The translations under genes were made by a program, and so were the position numbers. From the NCBI GenBank assembly GCA_035374585.1, contig DAOSPF010000116.1, positions 1 through 7,178 of the forward strand: a stretch of 7,178 bases of DNA. The letters run 5' to 3'. Shown piece by piece: positions 1-5,038 of the stretch. Every line of letters begins with the position of its first letter. Positions within the stretch are counted from its first letter, which is position 1. Source of the DNA: JAKPQD01 sp029572965. GTDB taxonomy: Bacteria; Bacteroidota; Bacteroidia; Bacteroidales; DTGW01. Under the pieces are notes generated by a model. It was not told the origin of the DNA. It ran no database searches and saw nothing but the letters and a program-made list of their open reading frames with translations.

Positions 1-1
1 G

Positions 2-175
2 ACTTTTTGCGGCTTTCAGAAAGGGTTGGTGCTAAATACCGACAAAGTCGGGAAATATATCAATAATCAAGAATCGCATCACAAGAAGATATCTTTCAAA
101 GAAGAATATCTTGTGTTTCTTAATAAATATCAAGTGGAATACAGTGAACAATTTTTGTTTGAATTTTATGAATAG
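2..175 (+). CDS. Y1 transposase (IS200/IS605 type), C-terminal fragment
   Basis: This is the last 57 codons of a gene that begins before the window; the frame is open from base 2 to the TAG at 173-175. The C-terminus carries YINNQ followed by ESHHKK and a charged tail (SFKEEY, FLNKYQVEY). In Y1 HUH transposases of the IS200/IS605 superfamily the catalytic tyrosine is followed four residues later by a glutamine that helps bind the metal. Here these are Tyr19 (codon 56-58) and Gln23 of the fragment, so this end of the active site is intact. The HUH histidine pair lies outside the window. The family cuts and rejoins single-stranded DNA at hairpin ends, and some members (RAYTs) are tied to dispersed REP hairpins. 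That matters because a hairpin cluster starts about 70 bp downstream. Family assignment rests on the C-terminus alone; whether it is an IS-borne or a stand-alone domesticated copy cannot be told. Confidence 0.75.
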   Translation, partial: TFCGFQKGLVLNTDKVGKYINNQESHHKKISFKEEYLVFLNKYQVEYSEQFLFEFYE

Positions 176-234
176 GGCTCATCTTCAATCTTTAAAATCT
201 TTCTGCATTCTTTTAACACATTGACAACTGATGG
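166..234 (-). pseudogene. Diverged relic of the NUDIX gene 3' end
   Basis: Read on the minus strand, this stretch encodes PSVVNVLKECRKILKIEDE and then a few more residues to a TAA at 166-168. It matches the tail of the NUDIX hydrolase at 692-742 (PSVVNVLKEYRKSLKI, stop) but with about six substitutions in 44 bases. Two of the changes are synonymous, and one turns the stop codon into Glu, so the relic reads a few codons further. It overlaps the convergent transposase stop by ten bases. No start or upstream coding sequence is attached: upstream on this strand is the hairpin cluster. It is either the original end of the NUDIX gene, pushed away by insertion of the cluster, or the leftover of a paralogue. 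I infer it took part in the recombination that made the tandem repeat. Confidence 0.6.
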
Positions 235-468
235 CTTGGGTCGCTCCTATGGAGCTTAATTAAGAGCCGGAGAAAACTTTCTATAAACAGCAAGCTCCTA
301 CGGAGCTAAAGGCCGTTTAGCTAATCTTTCAGCACAAAATTAATATTTCATATTTTGCCCCATCGGGGCATCCTGTTTATAAAAATTGCAACAATTACTA
401 TAGGTTAGCTCCGTAGGAGCGTCCTGAAAAACCAACCTTAAATCTTTAAACTCTTTCTGTACTCTTTC
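215..468. repeat. 254-bp tandem repeat, copy 1
   Basis: Bases 215-485 match bases 469-739 without any mismatch I can find, a period of 254 bp. Copy 1 consists of 17 bp at the start that match the NUDIX tail, about 200 bp of hairpin-bearing spacer, and from 438 a duplicate of the last NUDIX codons. It has no open reading frame of its own. Exact identity points to a recent duplication, or to an assembly artefact. Confidence 0.93.
243..420. repeat. REP-like hairpin cluster, set 1 (four hairpins)
   Basis: Four short palindromes, each with a 5-6 bp stem and a 3-nt loop, lie at 243-255 (GCTCC-TAT-GGAGC), 293-307 (AGCTCC-TAC-GGAGCT), 356-370 (TGCCCC-ATC-GGGGCA) and 408-420 (GCTCC-GTA-GGAGC). Oriented by loop, the first two point right and the last two left, a BIME-like arrangement. 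The second and third carry the same flank in opposite orientation, TATAAACAG at 282-290 and CTGTTTATA at 373-381. On the oriented strand three of the four have CAG just before the stem. The stem base pairs differ between members but stay complementary. This is what REP elements recognised by Y1 transposases look like; assignment to that class is inference, the hairpins themselves are seen directly. Confidence 0.75.
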
Positions 469-485
469 AACACATTGACAACTGA
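438..485 (-). repeat. Duplicated NUDIX gene tail inside the tandem array
   Basis: This stretch is identical to the final NUDIX codons at 692-739 (SVVNVLKEYRK to the TAA, here at 438-440). It has no start codon or upstream coding sequence, so it is a non-functional by-product of the duplication, not a gene. Confidence 0.85.
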
Positions 486-722
486 TGGCTTGGGTCGCTC
501 CTATGGAGCTTAATTAAGAGCCGGAGAAAACTTTCTATAAACAGCAAGCTCCTACGGAGCTAAAGGCCGTTTAGCTAATCTTTCAGCACAAAATTAATAT
601 TTCATATTTTGCCCCATCGGGGCATCCTGTTTATAAAAATTGCAACAATTACTATAGGTTAGCTCCGTAGGAGCGTCCTGAAAAACCAACCTTAAATCTT
701 TAAACTCTTTCTGTACTCTTTC
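469..722. repeat. 254-bp tandem repeat, copy 2
   Basis: This is the second, identical unit. Its last part (692-722) is the real 3' end of the NUDIX gene, so the functional gene supplies the downstream edge of the array. A 17-bp partial third copy (723-739, aacacattgacaactga) follows and then identity stops: position 740 is A where the other copies have T. The same 17-mer starts each unit, so it is the probable crossover homology for the duplication. Confidence 0.93.
497..674. repeat. REP-like hairpin cluster, set 2
   Basis: This is the exact copy of the first hairpin set, shifted by 254 bp, with hairpins at 497-509, 547-561, 610-624 and 662-674. The hairpin at 662-674 lies 17 bases beyond the NUDIX stop codon, so on the minus-strand transcript it may act as a 3'-end structure. 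None of the hairpins is followed by a T-run, so they are not classical Rho-independent terminators. Confidence 0.72.
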
Positions 723-1246
723 AACACATTGACAACTGAAGGAAAACTGATGATATTGAAATCAATGTTTTCAGGCTTTATAACTAAAACTTCGGCAACA
801 TCATCGTCAGGGCTAAGCTGAGTGCCTTGCGGAATACTTGCCACAAAAGAAATATCTGTGGTATAATATGTTATACCTCCAAAAATATACTCATTAGGGA
901 AAGAGGCAATAAATTTAAGGTTATTAACTTGTATGCCAAGCTCTTCCTGAAGTTCTCTGATGGCAGCATGCTCGGCACTTTCTCCCGGATCAACAAATCC
1001 TCCGGGGAGGTCGTAGTATCCTGCCTTGGGTTCATTCTTACGTTTTGTAAGTATTATTTCTCCCGAAGGTAACTCTAATATCACTGCAACTGCGGTGGAT
1101 GCATTAATGTAGAACCTGAAATGGCAATGATGGCAATCAAAAGCTTTTTCTCCATCAAAAGCGAACCCTTCTTTGCCACATTTGGGGCAAAATTTAAAGA
1201 TATTGGCCGGGTGAGCGAATGTTATTTCTGGCATTTGTTTATACAT
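692..1246 (-). CDS. NUDIX hydrolase with N-terminal zinc ribbon
   Basis: This 184-residue protein should hydrolyse a nucleoside-diphosphate-linked substrate in the cytoplasm; the substrate cannot be read from the sequence. Residues 20-41 form a zinc ribbon, CPKC (20-23) plus CHHC (38-41). The NUDIX box is complete: Gly83, Glu89, then RELQEELGI (97-105), matching GX5EX7REUXEEXGU, with Glu101 and Glu102 as metal ligands. The zinc ribbon recalls NADH pyrophosphatase NudC, but the SQPWPFPxS substrate motif expected downstream is absent (SFPNEYIFGG stands there), so I do not call it nudC. The start at 1246 overlaps the upstream tautomerase gene by 8 bp, suggesting cotranscription; Met5 (1234) is an alternative start that leaves a 4-bp gap. 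No clear Shine-Dalgarno site precedes either. The 3' end is copied twice further downstream, once exactly (438-485) and once diverged (166-234). Confidence 0.88.
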   Translation of the reverse strand: MYKQMPEITFAHPANIFKFCPKCGKEGFAFDGEKAFDCHHCHFRFYINASTAVAVILELPSGEIILTKRKNEPKAGYYDLPGGFVDPGESAEHAAIRELQEELGIQVNNLKFIASFPNEYIFGGITYYTTDISFVASIPQGTQLSPDDDVAEVLVIKPENIDFNIISFPSVVNVLKEYRKSLKI

Positions 1247-1621
1247 TTATTTTAAACCCAAGGTTTATATCATCAGCAGGAATTCCACCTTTTACACCCC
1301 AGTTCTCCATGGGCTGTTCATTTAGCAGGATGAATACTTTCTCTTTTGATATAAGCCCTTTAGCAGATAAATTATTCACAATGGTTTGAAAAAGCTTCTT
1401 TTTCGTTTCCTTAGTCCTGCCAGCGAACATAGATATTTCAATCAACATTTCATAAGGTGGTTTCATTTGAAAATACTCAGGTTCGTACTCGAGTACGCGG
1501 ATATTCTTATCATCAGCGGGCAATTGCAATATTTCAACTACAGCATCCATCACCAAATCAGGATTTGTGCAATGACTTGTTTGTCATTTCTTTTTGTTAG
1601 TTCAACTTTTACTAGGGGCAT
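1239..1621 (-). pseudogene. 4-oxalocrotonate tautomerase-like gene, frameshifted
   Basis: Two adjacent frames together give a normal tautomerase of about 127 residues. The first, from ATG at 1621-1619, reads MPLVKVELTKRNDKQVIAQIL and then hits TGA; the second, from about 1560, reads DLVMDAVVEILQLPADD and continues to ENWGVKGGIPADD and FKINV at 1239. Adding one base near 1559-1562 joins them. The amino-terminal proline (residue 2, Pro1 after Met removal) that acts as catalytic base in this superfamily is in the first piece. Without it the longest intact frame (TTG at 1556 or ATG at 1550 to 1239, about 105 residues) should lack activity. The family isomerises or dehalogenates small unsaturated acids; the substrate here is unknown. 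It sits directly upstream of the NUDIX gene, overlapping by 8 bp. The gap could be a true mutation or a consensus error. Confidence 0.8.
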
Positions 1622-1625
1622 AATC

Positions 1626-1652
1626 AATTACGAATTACAAATGACTAATTAC
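1626..1652. repeat. AATTAC micro-repeat upstream of tautomerase
   Basis: AATTAC occurs three times within 27 bp (1626-1631, 1633-1638, 1647-1652), directly upstream of the tautomerase ATG. AT-rich runs of this type are frequent between genes; no promoter with exact TAnnTTTG is visible here. Confidence 0.5.
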
Positions 1653-1663
1653 TGTGTTTTAAT

Positions 1664-1684
1664 CCCCTCTTTTACAAGGAGGGG
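1664..1684. repeat. Inverted repeat CCCCTC/GAGGGG
   Basis: CCCCTC (1664-1669) pairs with GAGGGG (1679-1684) over a 9-nt loop. It opens the palindrome-rich stretch between the tautomerase and cysS genes and lies just outside the possible MITE-like core. Confidence 0.6.
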
Positions 1685-1692
1685 TAAGGGGT

Positions 1693-1848
1693 ATAGTCGT
1701 CAACCTAAGAATTATTTTTGGCTTTTAACCTCCCAGCCCTCCTTAAAAAGGAGGGCTAACAAAGTTGTGGTACCCCAAAATAGCACTGCTCTGTTAAAGT
1801 ACCTTTTTAAGGGGTTTGGGGTTAGATAAAGCCGAGGTTGACGGCTAT
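1693..1848. repeat. Possible MITE-like palindromic element
   Basis: The ends form an imperfect 14-bp terminal inverted repeat: ATAGTCGTCAACCT at 1693-1706 (written from 1693) against AGGTTGACGGCTAT at 1835-1848, one mismatch, with nine central bases (CGTCAACCT) perfect. Inside are a 10-bp perfect stem, AGCCCTCCTT (1735-1744) with AAGGAGGGCT (1748-1757) over a 3-nt loop, and CCCCAAA (1773-1779) facing TTTGGGG (1815-1821). A further hairpin, AGCCG/CGGCT, lies at 1830-1846. No protein is encoded. The flanks (GGGGTAAGGGG at 1681, GGAGGTAAGG at 1849) look alike but are not an exact target duplication. Non-autonomous mobile element is inference; a set of unrelated intergenic palindromes is the alternative. 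Confidence 0.4.
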
Positions 1849-1886
1849 GGAGGTAAGGTGTGGTATATATTTTTACCACTTCCTCC
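1849..1886 (-). terminator. Hairpin just downstream of cysS
   Basis: GTGGTA (1860-1865) pairs with TACCAC (1874-1879) over an 8-nt AT loop, flanked by a second pair GGAGG (1849-1853) and CCTCC (1882-1886). It begins at the cysS stop codon, so in the transcript it would fold right at the 3' end. There is no U-run after it, which makes a classical intrinsic terminator doubtful. Confidence 0.35.
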
Positions 1887-3346
1887 TACTTCAACTTCCA
1901 GTCGTAACCGTCCTTGCGGTCTTTGATTTCTATACCTATCTCGCCAAGTTTGTTGCGCAAGTTGTCTGAGGTTTGATAGTCCTTTTCAGCTTTAGCTTTC
2001 ATGCGCATTTGCTGTACCATATCTACCAAAGAACCTATGATTTCTGAATGGTTGTTGCTGCTTTCGTCTGTTAAGCCAAGAATATCGAATACAAAAATTT
2101 TGAAAATATTCTTCAATTTATTTAACTGGAGTTCGCTAATGCCTTCTTTCCCATCATAGACAGCATTGATGATACGAACAGCTTCCATCAGGTGAGCTAT
2201 AAGCAAAGCACTATTCAGGTCGTCATTCATGGCAGCATAGCAGTTTTTCTCAATGCTGTCAATATCATTGCTGTTGTTGCCCGAAGCTTTTAAGGTTTGT
2301 AGTGCCTTATTTGCTTCCATCAATCTTTGTAAACCTTTTGAGGCAGCAACCAAAGCTTCGTTAGAGAAATCAACTGTACTACGATAGTGCGCCTGTAAAA
2401 TAAAGAACCTGATTGTCATTGGAGAATAAGCCTGCTCGAGGAGCTTATGGCTTCCTTCAAAGAATTCATCCAGTGTGATAAAGTTACCCAAGGATTTGCC
2501 CATTTTCTGGCCATTGATGGTAATCATATTATTGTGCAGCCAGTATTTAACAGAATGATGTCCGTGAGCGGCAACAGTCTGCGCTATTTCACATTCGTGA
2601 TGCGGGAAAACCAGGTCCATGCCGCCACCGTGAATGTCAAACTTTTCGCCAAGATATTTGCTGCTCATCACAGAACATTCGAGGTGCCAACCCGGGAAAC
2701 CATCGCTCCATTTCGAAGGCCATCGCATGATATGATAAGGGCTTGCTTTTTTCCAAAGTGCAAAATCAAACGGATTGCGCTTTTCATCTTGCCCTTCGAG
2801 CTGGCGGGTGTTGGCCATAAGGTCGTCAAGCACACGTCCCGAAAGGATTCCATAAGTATGTTGTTTGTTGTACTTTTCTACATCAAAGTAAATGGAGCCA
2901 TTGCTTTCGTAAGCATAGCCATTATCTAAGATTTGCTGAACCATCTCCTGCTGCTCAATGATATGGCCTGATGCATGAGGTTCAATGCTGGGAGGCAATA
3001 CATTCAGCTTTTTCATGCAATCGTGATAACGATTGGTAAAATATTGGACTACTTCCATAGGTTCAAGCCGCTCAAGACGTGCTTTTTTGGCTATTTTATC
3101 TTCACCTTCGTCTGCATCATTCTCCAAATGGCCAACATCGGTGATGTTGCGTACGTAACGCACTTTGTATCCCAAGTGTTGAAGATAACGAAACAGTAAG
3201 TCAAAGGTAATGGCCGGACGGGCATGTCCTAAATGTGCATCGCCATATACTGTTGGGCCACAAACGTACATGCCTGCAAATGGTGGATTAATAGGCTCAA
3301 ATAATTCTTTTTTACGACTGAGCGTATTGTATAAGTATAATTCCAT
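1886..3346 (-). CDS. cysS: Cysteinyl-tRNA synthetase
   Basis: This 486-residue class I aminoacyl-tRNA synthetase attaches cysteine to tRNA-Cys in the cytoplasm. The HIGH signature is HLGH (38-41) inside VCGPTVYGDAHLGHARP, and KMGKS (281-285) is the KMSKS loop. The four zinc ligands that recognise the cysteine thiol line up with the E. coli enzyme by spacing: Cys29, Cys224 (LECS), His249 (FPHH) and Glu253. The C-terminal half (about 310-486) is the helical anticodon-binding part, ending in the family-typical NLRNKLGEIGIEIKDRKDGYDW. Length is normal (E. coli about 461, with a slightly longer insert here). The ATG at 3346 is well placed, with the first conserved strand (LYNTLSRKKE) starting at residue 5. 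It is transcribed alone, with a -7 element 20 bp upstream and diverges from mntA. I see no damage. Confidence 0.97.
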   Translation of the reverse strand: MELYLYNTLSRKKELFEPINPPFAGMYVCGPTVYGDAHLGHARPAITFDLLFRYLQHLGYKVRYVRNITDVGHLENDADEGEDKIAKKARLERLEPMEVVQYFTNRYHDCMKKLNVLPPSIEPHASGHIIEQQEMVQQILDNGYAYESNGSIYFDVEKYNKQHTYGILSGRVLDDLMANTRQLEGQDEKRNPFDFALWKKASPYHIMRWPSKWSDGFPGWHLECSVMSSKYLGEKFDIHGGGMDLVFPHHECEIAQTVAAHGHHSVKYWLHNNMITINGQKMGKSLGNFITLDEFFEGSHKLLEQAYSPMTIRFFILQAHYRSTVDFSNEALVAASKGLQRLMEANKALQTLKASGNNSNDIDSIEKNCYAAMNDDLNSALLIAHLMEAVRIINAVYDGKEGISELQLNKLKNIFKIFVFDILGLTDESSNNHSEIIGSLVDMVQQMRMKAKAEKDYQTSDNLRNKLGEIGIEIKDRKDGYDWKLK

Positions 3347-3365
3347 ATCAATTGAAAAATATGGA

Positions 3366-3373
3366 CAAAAGTA
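3366..3373 (-). promoter_or_regulatory. cysS promoter -7 element
   Basis: On the minus strand this reads TACTTTTG, an exact match to the Bacteroidota -7 consensus TAnnTTTG, 19 bases upstream of the cysS ATG. That predicts a very short leader. No convincing TTG -33 element lies 19-21 bp further upstream, so strength is uncertain. Confidence 0.55.
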
Positions 3374-3419
3374 GCAATTTTTTATTTGACAGTTTTCTCA
3401 TTATCAATAGAACCTCAAC

Positions 3420-3450
3420 TTGTTTAACATAAATGAATGCTTTATATTTG
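3420..3450 (+). promoter_or_regulatory. mntA promoter (-33 TTG, -7 TATATTTG)
   Basis: TATATTTG at 3443-3450 matches TAnnTTTG exactly, and TTG at 3420-3422 lies 20 bp upstream, the spacing expected for the primary sigma factor of Bacteroidota. The mntA ATG follows only 5 bases after the -7 element, so the transcript should be leaderless or nearly so. This also argues against a start at the TTG of 3420, which would fall inside the promoter. Confidence 0.65.
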
Positions 3451-3455
3451 TATCT

Positions 3456-3746
3456 ATGATAATTAGGTCTGAAATAGAGCAAAAATTAAAGGCACTGAAG
3501 CCCTCTTTAGCTAAACATTTTTATGTGGATAAAATTGGCTATTTTGGTTCTTTTGCCCGTAATGAACAAACTGAAAATTCTGATATCGATATTATTGTTT
3601 CTTTTAAAAAGCCTTTAGGATGGGCATTTTTTGATTTACAAGATTTGCTTGAAAAAGAATTGCAGCTAAAAGTAGATTTGGTTTCAGATAAAGCTTTAAA
3701 AGATCAGCTTAGAGATGCTATTCTGAAAAAAGTTCGCTATGTATGA
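3456..3746 (+). CDS. mntA: MntA-type minimal nucleotidyltransferase antitoxin
   Basis: This 96-residue protein is a minimal nucleotidyltransferase (MNT). It has the hallmark GSX10DXD motif: Gly31-Ser32 in GSFARNEQ, then Asp43 and Asp45 in NSDIDIIV, with the third metal carboxylate Asp74 in KVDLVS. In characterised MNT-HEPN pairs this antitoxin neutralises the HEPN ribonuclease HepT by transferring AMP to a tyrosine in the toxin's RX4HXY motif. The frame is open upstream to a TTG at 3420, but I start at ATG 3456 because the first conserved residues begin there and the promoter covers the upstream part. The stop overlaps the hepT start by four bases (ATGA), the usual translational coupling of this pair. 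All catalytic residues are present, so the antitoxin looks functional although its toxin is not. Small stand-alone MNT proteins of other function exist, but the neighbour makes MntA the best reading. Confidence 0.88.
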   Translation: MIIRSEIEQKLKALKPSLAKHFYVDKIGYFGSFARNEQTENSDIDIIVSFKKPLGWAFFDLQDLLEKELQLKVDLVSDKALKDQLRDAILKKVRYV

Positions 3747-4099
3747 AGCCTGAAGACAGAAAATATCATTTTTATCTTGAGGATATTATTGTTTCGATGA
3801 AACGTATTCAGGAATACATTGAAGGCATTGATTTTCCATAATTTAAACGTAAATATATCATTGTAGATGCGGTAATCCGTAATTTTGAAATTATAAGTGA
3901 AGCAACAAAACACATACCCAAAGAAATACTGGATAAATATCCTAATATTCCCTGGCGAAAAATGTATAGTCTTCGAAATATTGTGAGCTACGAATATTTC
4001 GGTATAGATTATGAGATGATTTGGGAGATAGCCAAAAATGAGATTCCTTCAAATTTAGCTGATTTAGAAGTCATTATAAAAATAGAAAAAGACAAATAA
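3743..4099 (+). pseudogene. hepT: HepT-type HEPN toxin, inactivated
   Basis: The frame runs 118 codons from the ATG overlapping the mntA stop to the TAA at 4097. It encodes a DUF86/HepT-like HEPN protein: KPEDRKYHFYLEDII, DAVIRNFEIISEATKHIP, then SLRNIVSYEYFGIDYEMIWE. Two lesions are visible. Codon 33 is TAA (3839-3841), between DFP and FKRKYIIVDAVIR, where relatives continue without a break, so only 32 residues would be made. The ribonuclease motif RX4HXY reads R78-NIVS-Y83-E-Y85: the catalytic histidine is tyrosine (codon TAC at 3989-3991, one transition from CAC). The usual IGEA is ISEA. The tyrosine that MntA modifies (Tyr85) is kept. Both changes are base substitutions with frame intact throughout, so they are unlikely to be indel sequencing errors. 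I infer the toxin has decayed. Confidence 0.85.
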
Positions 4100-4107
4100 T
4101 TCCTTAG

Positions 4108-4281
4108 CTATTTAGCCTGATAAAAACAGACTTTTGGCGAAAACACCTTGTCTTCCTGCTTTAGTTTTTTAATGATTTTGTCCACTTCAGCTTTGTCAAT
4201 GCCCGTAGCTGTGGCTATTTCTGCCGACTTCATCGGTTTGCCGACTTTTTTCATGGTTTCTAAAACTTTTTCTGCGCTCAT
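4108..4281 (-). CDS. Small winged-helix DNA-binding protein (57 aa)
   Basis: A 57-residue protein from ATG 4281 to TAG 4108. Residues 1-14 (MSAEKVLETMKKVG) and 17-26 would form the first helices, 27-42 (GIDKAEVDKIIKKLKQ) a recognition helix, and 43-55 (EDKVFSPKVCFY) the beta wing. Repeated pattern 'KPMKSAEIA..TGIDKAEVDKII' is the usual turn-helix signature of MarR/IclR-like winged helices. Length, charge and codon use look like a real gene. I recognise the type as a short stand-alone winged-helix protein but know no assigned function. It ends 9 bp from the hepT stop, convergently, and diverges from mtgA with a 64-bp gap, so regulation of mtgA is conceivable but unproven. An A-rich stretch precedes the start. 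Confidence 0.72.
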   Translation of the reverse strand: MSAEKVLETMKKVGKPMKSAEIATATGIDKAEVDKIIKKLKQEDKVFSPKVCFYQAK

Positions 4282-4319
4282 ACTATTTTTTTTTAAGTGA
4301 ATGTTGTAATGTAAAAATA

Positions 4320-4327
4320 TATCTTTG
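4320..4327 (+). promoter_or_regulatory. mtgA promoter -7 element
   Basis: TATCTTTG matches TAnnTTTG exactly and lies 18 bp before the mtgA ATG. No good TTG is found at the -33 distance (the nearest, 4304, is too close). A small AT-rich hairpin, GCTAA/TTAGC (4329-4342), covers the predicted transcript start. Confidence 0.5.
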
Positions 4328-4345
4328 TGCTAATTTTTTAGCATA

Positions 4346-5038
4346 ATGAAATCCTTTATTAACAGACTGTTTAAGCTTTTTGCTATAACAATGCTGATAG
4401 CACTTTTGTTCAGTATTTCATGGGTAATATTATACAAATTTGTGGACCCGCCTCTGACAGTACTGATGGTTAAGCGAATGTTCCAACATGATGAAAAAAA
4501 AGGAGACTTCAGGTTTGAAAAAGATTGGGCGGACATTGACGAAATTTCGCCTAACATGGTACAAGCAGTTGTTGCTGCTGAGGACAACAATTTCATGACC
4601 CACTTTGGGGTAGATTGGGAAGCCATTCAAAAAGCCAGGCAAATAAACAAACACAGCCGTATAAAACACGGAGCGAGTACTATTACCCAACAAACCGCCA
4701 AGAATGTTTTTCTTTTCCCTTCACGTACCTATTTTCGTAAAGGGTTGGAGCTTTATTTTACCTTTCTCATTGAGATTTGCTGGAGTAAAGAACGCATTAT
4801 GGAGGTTTACCTTAATGTTATAGAGATGGGACGCGGAATATACGGGGTTGAAGCCGCTTCTCAATTTTATTATAAAAAATCGGCCAAGAAATTATCGAAA
4901 CGAGAAGCAGCTATGTTTGCTACTATTTTGCCATCGCCTCTCAAGCGAAATCCTGCCAAACCATCGCGATACATGGTAGCCTTTCAGGCCCGCATCATTG
5001 GGCTCATGGATAAAATTGGCCCGGTGGAACTAAAATAA
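4346..5038 (+). CDS. mtgA: Monofunctional peptidoglycan glycosyltransferase (GT51)
   Basis: This 230-residue enzyme polymerises lipid II into glycan strands on the outer face of the inner membrane. A single N-terminal hydrophobic helix (about residues 11-30, LFAITMLIALLFSISWVILY) anchors it, with the catalytic domain in the periplasm. GT51 motifs are in order: AAEDNNFMTHFG (77-88) with catalytic Glu79 of the ED pair, HGASTITQQTAKN (108-120), RKGLE (131-135) holding the second catalytic Glu135, and KERIMEVYLNVIEMG (148-162). No transpeptidase domain follows, and the length is normal for monofunctional MtgA (about 230-240). It has its own -7 element; it is not close to other wall genes. No sign of damage. 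Its main uncertainty is physiological: such enzymes are usually accessory to bifunctional class A PBPs. Confidence 0.95.
   Translation: MKSFINRLFKLFAITMLIALLFSISWVILYKFVDPPLTVLMVKRMFQHDEKKGDFRFEKDWADIDEISPNMVQAVVAAEDNNFMTHFGVDWEAIQKARQINKHSRIKHGASTITQQTAKNVFLFPSRTYFRKGLELYFTFLIEICWSKERIMEVYLNVIEMGRGIYGVEAASQFYYKKSAKKLSKREAAMFATILPSPLKRNPAKPSRYMVAFQARIIGLMDKIGPVELK

Noticed and set aside
243..420. Intrinsic terminators for the NUDIX transcript
   Set aside because: Stems are followed by no T-run in either direction; repeated hairpin units with shared flanks fit REP-like elements better.
215..739. CRISPR array
   Set aside because: Only two long identical units without distinct spacers; it is a tandem duplication holding hairpins.
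827..1072. Plus-strand frame opposite the NUDIX gene
   Set aside because: Antisense to the NUDIX box, no supporting features.
692..1246. Calling the NUDIX gene nudC
   Set aside because: Zinc ribbon and NUDIX box fit, but the SQPWPFPxS motif needed for NADH pyrophosphatase is absent and the protein is short.
1559..1562. Programmed frameshift in the tautomerase
   Set aside because: No slippery heptamer or downstream structure is apparent, and the family is not known for frameshifting; a mutation or base-calling error is more likely.
1386..1829. Plus-strand reading frame of 147 codons across the tautomerase and palindromic region
   Set aside because: It runs antisense through a recognisable tautomerase and then through inverted repeats; the translation has no family features.
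2447..2929. Plus-strand reading frame of 160 codons inside cysS
   Set aside because: Antisense shadow of a well-conserved gene; no start context and no recognisable domain.
3839..3841. Stop-codon recoding in hepT
   Set aside because: TAA is used as the ordinary stop in several neighbouring genes (NUDIX, tautomerase, mtgA), and the toxin also lacks its catalytic histidine, so decay is simpler.
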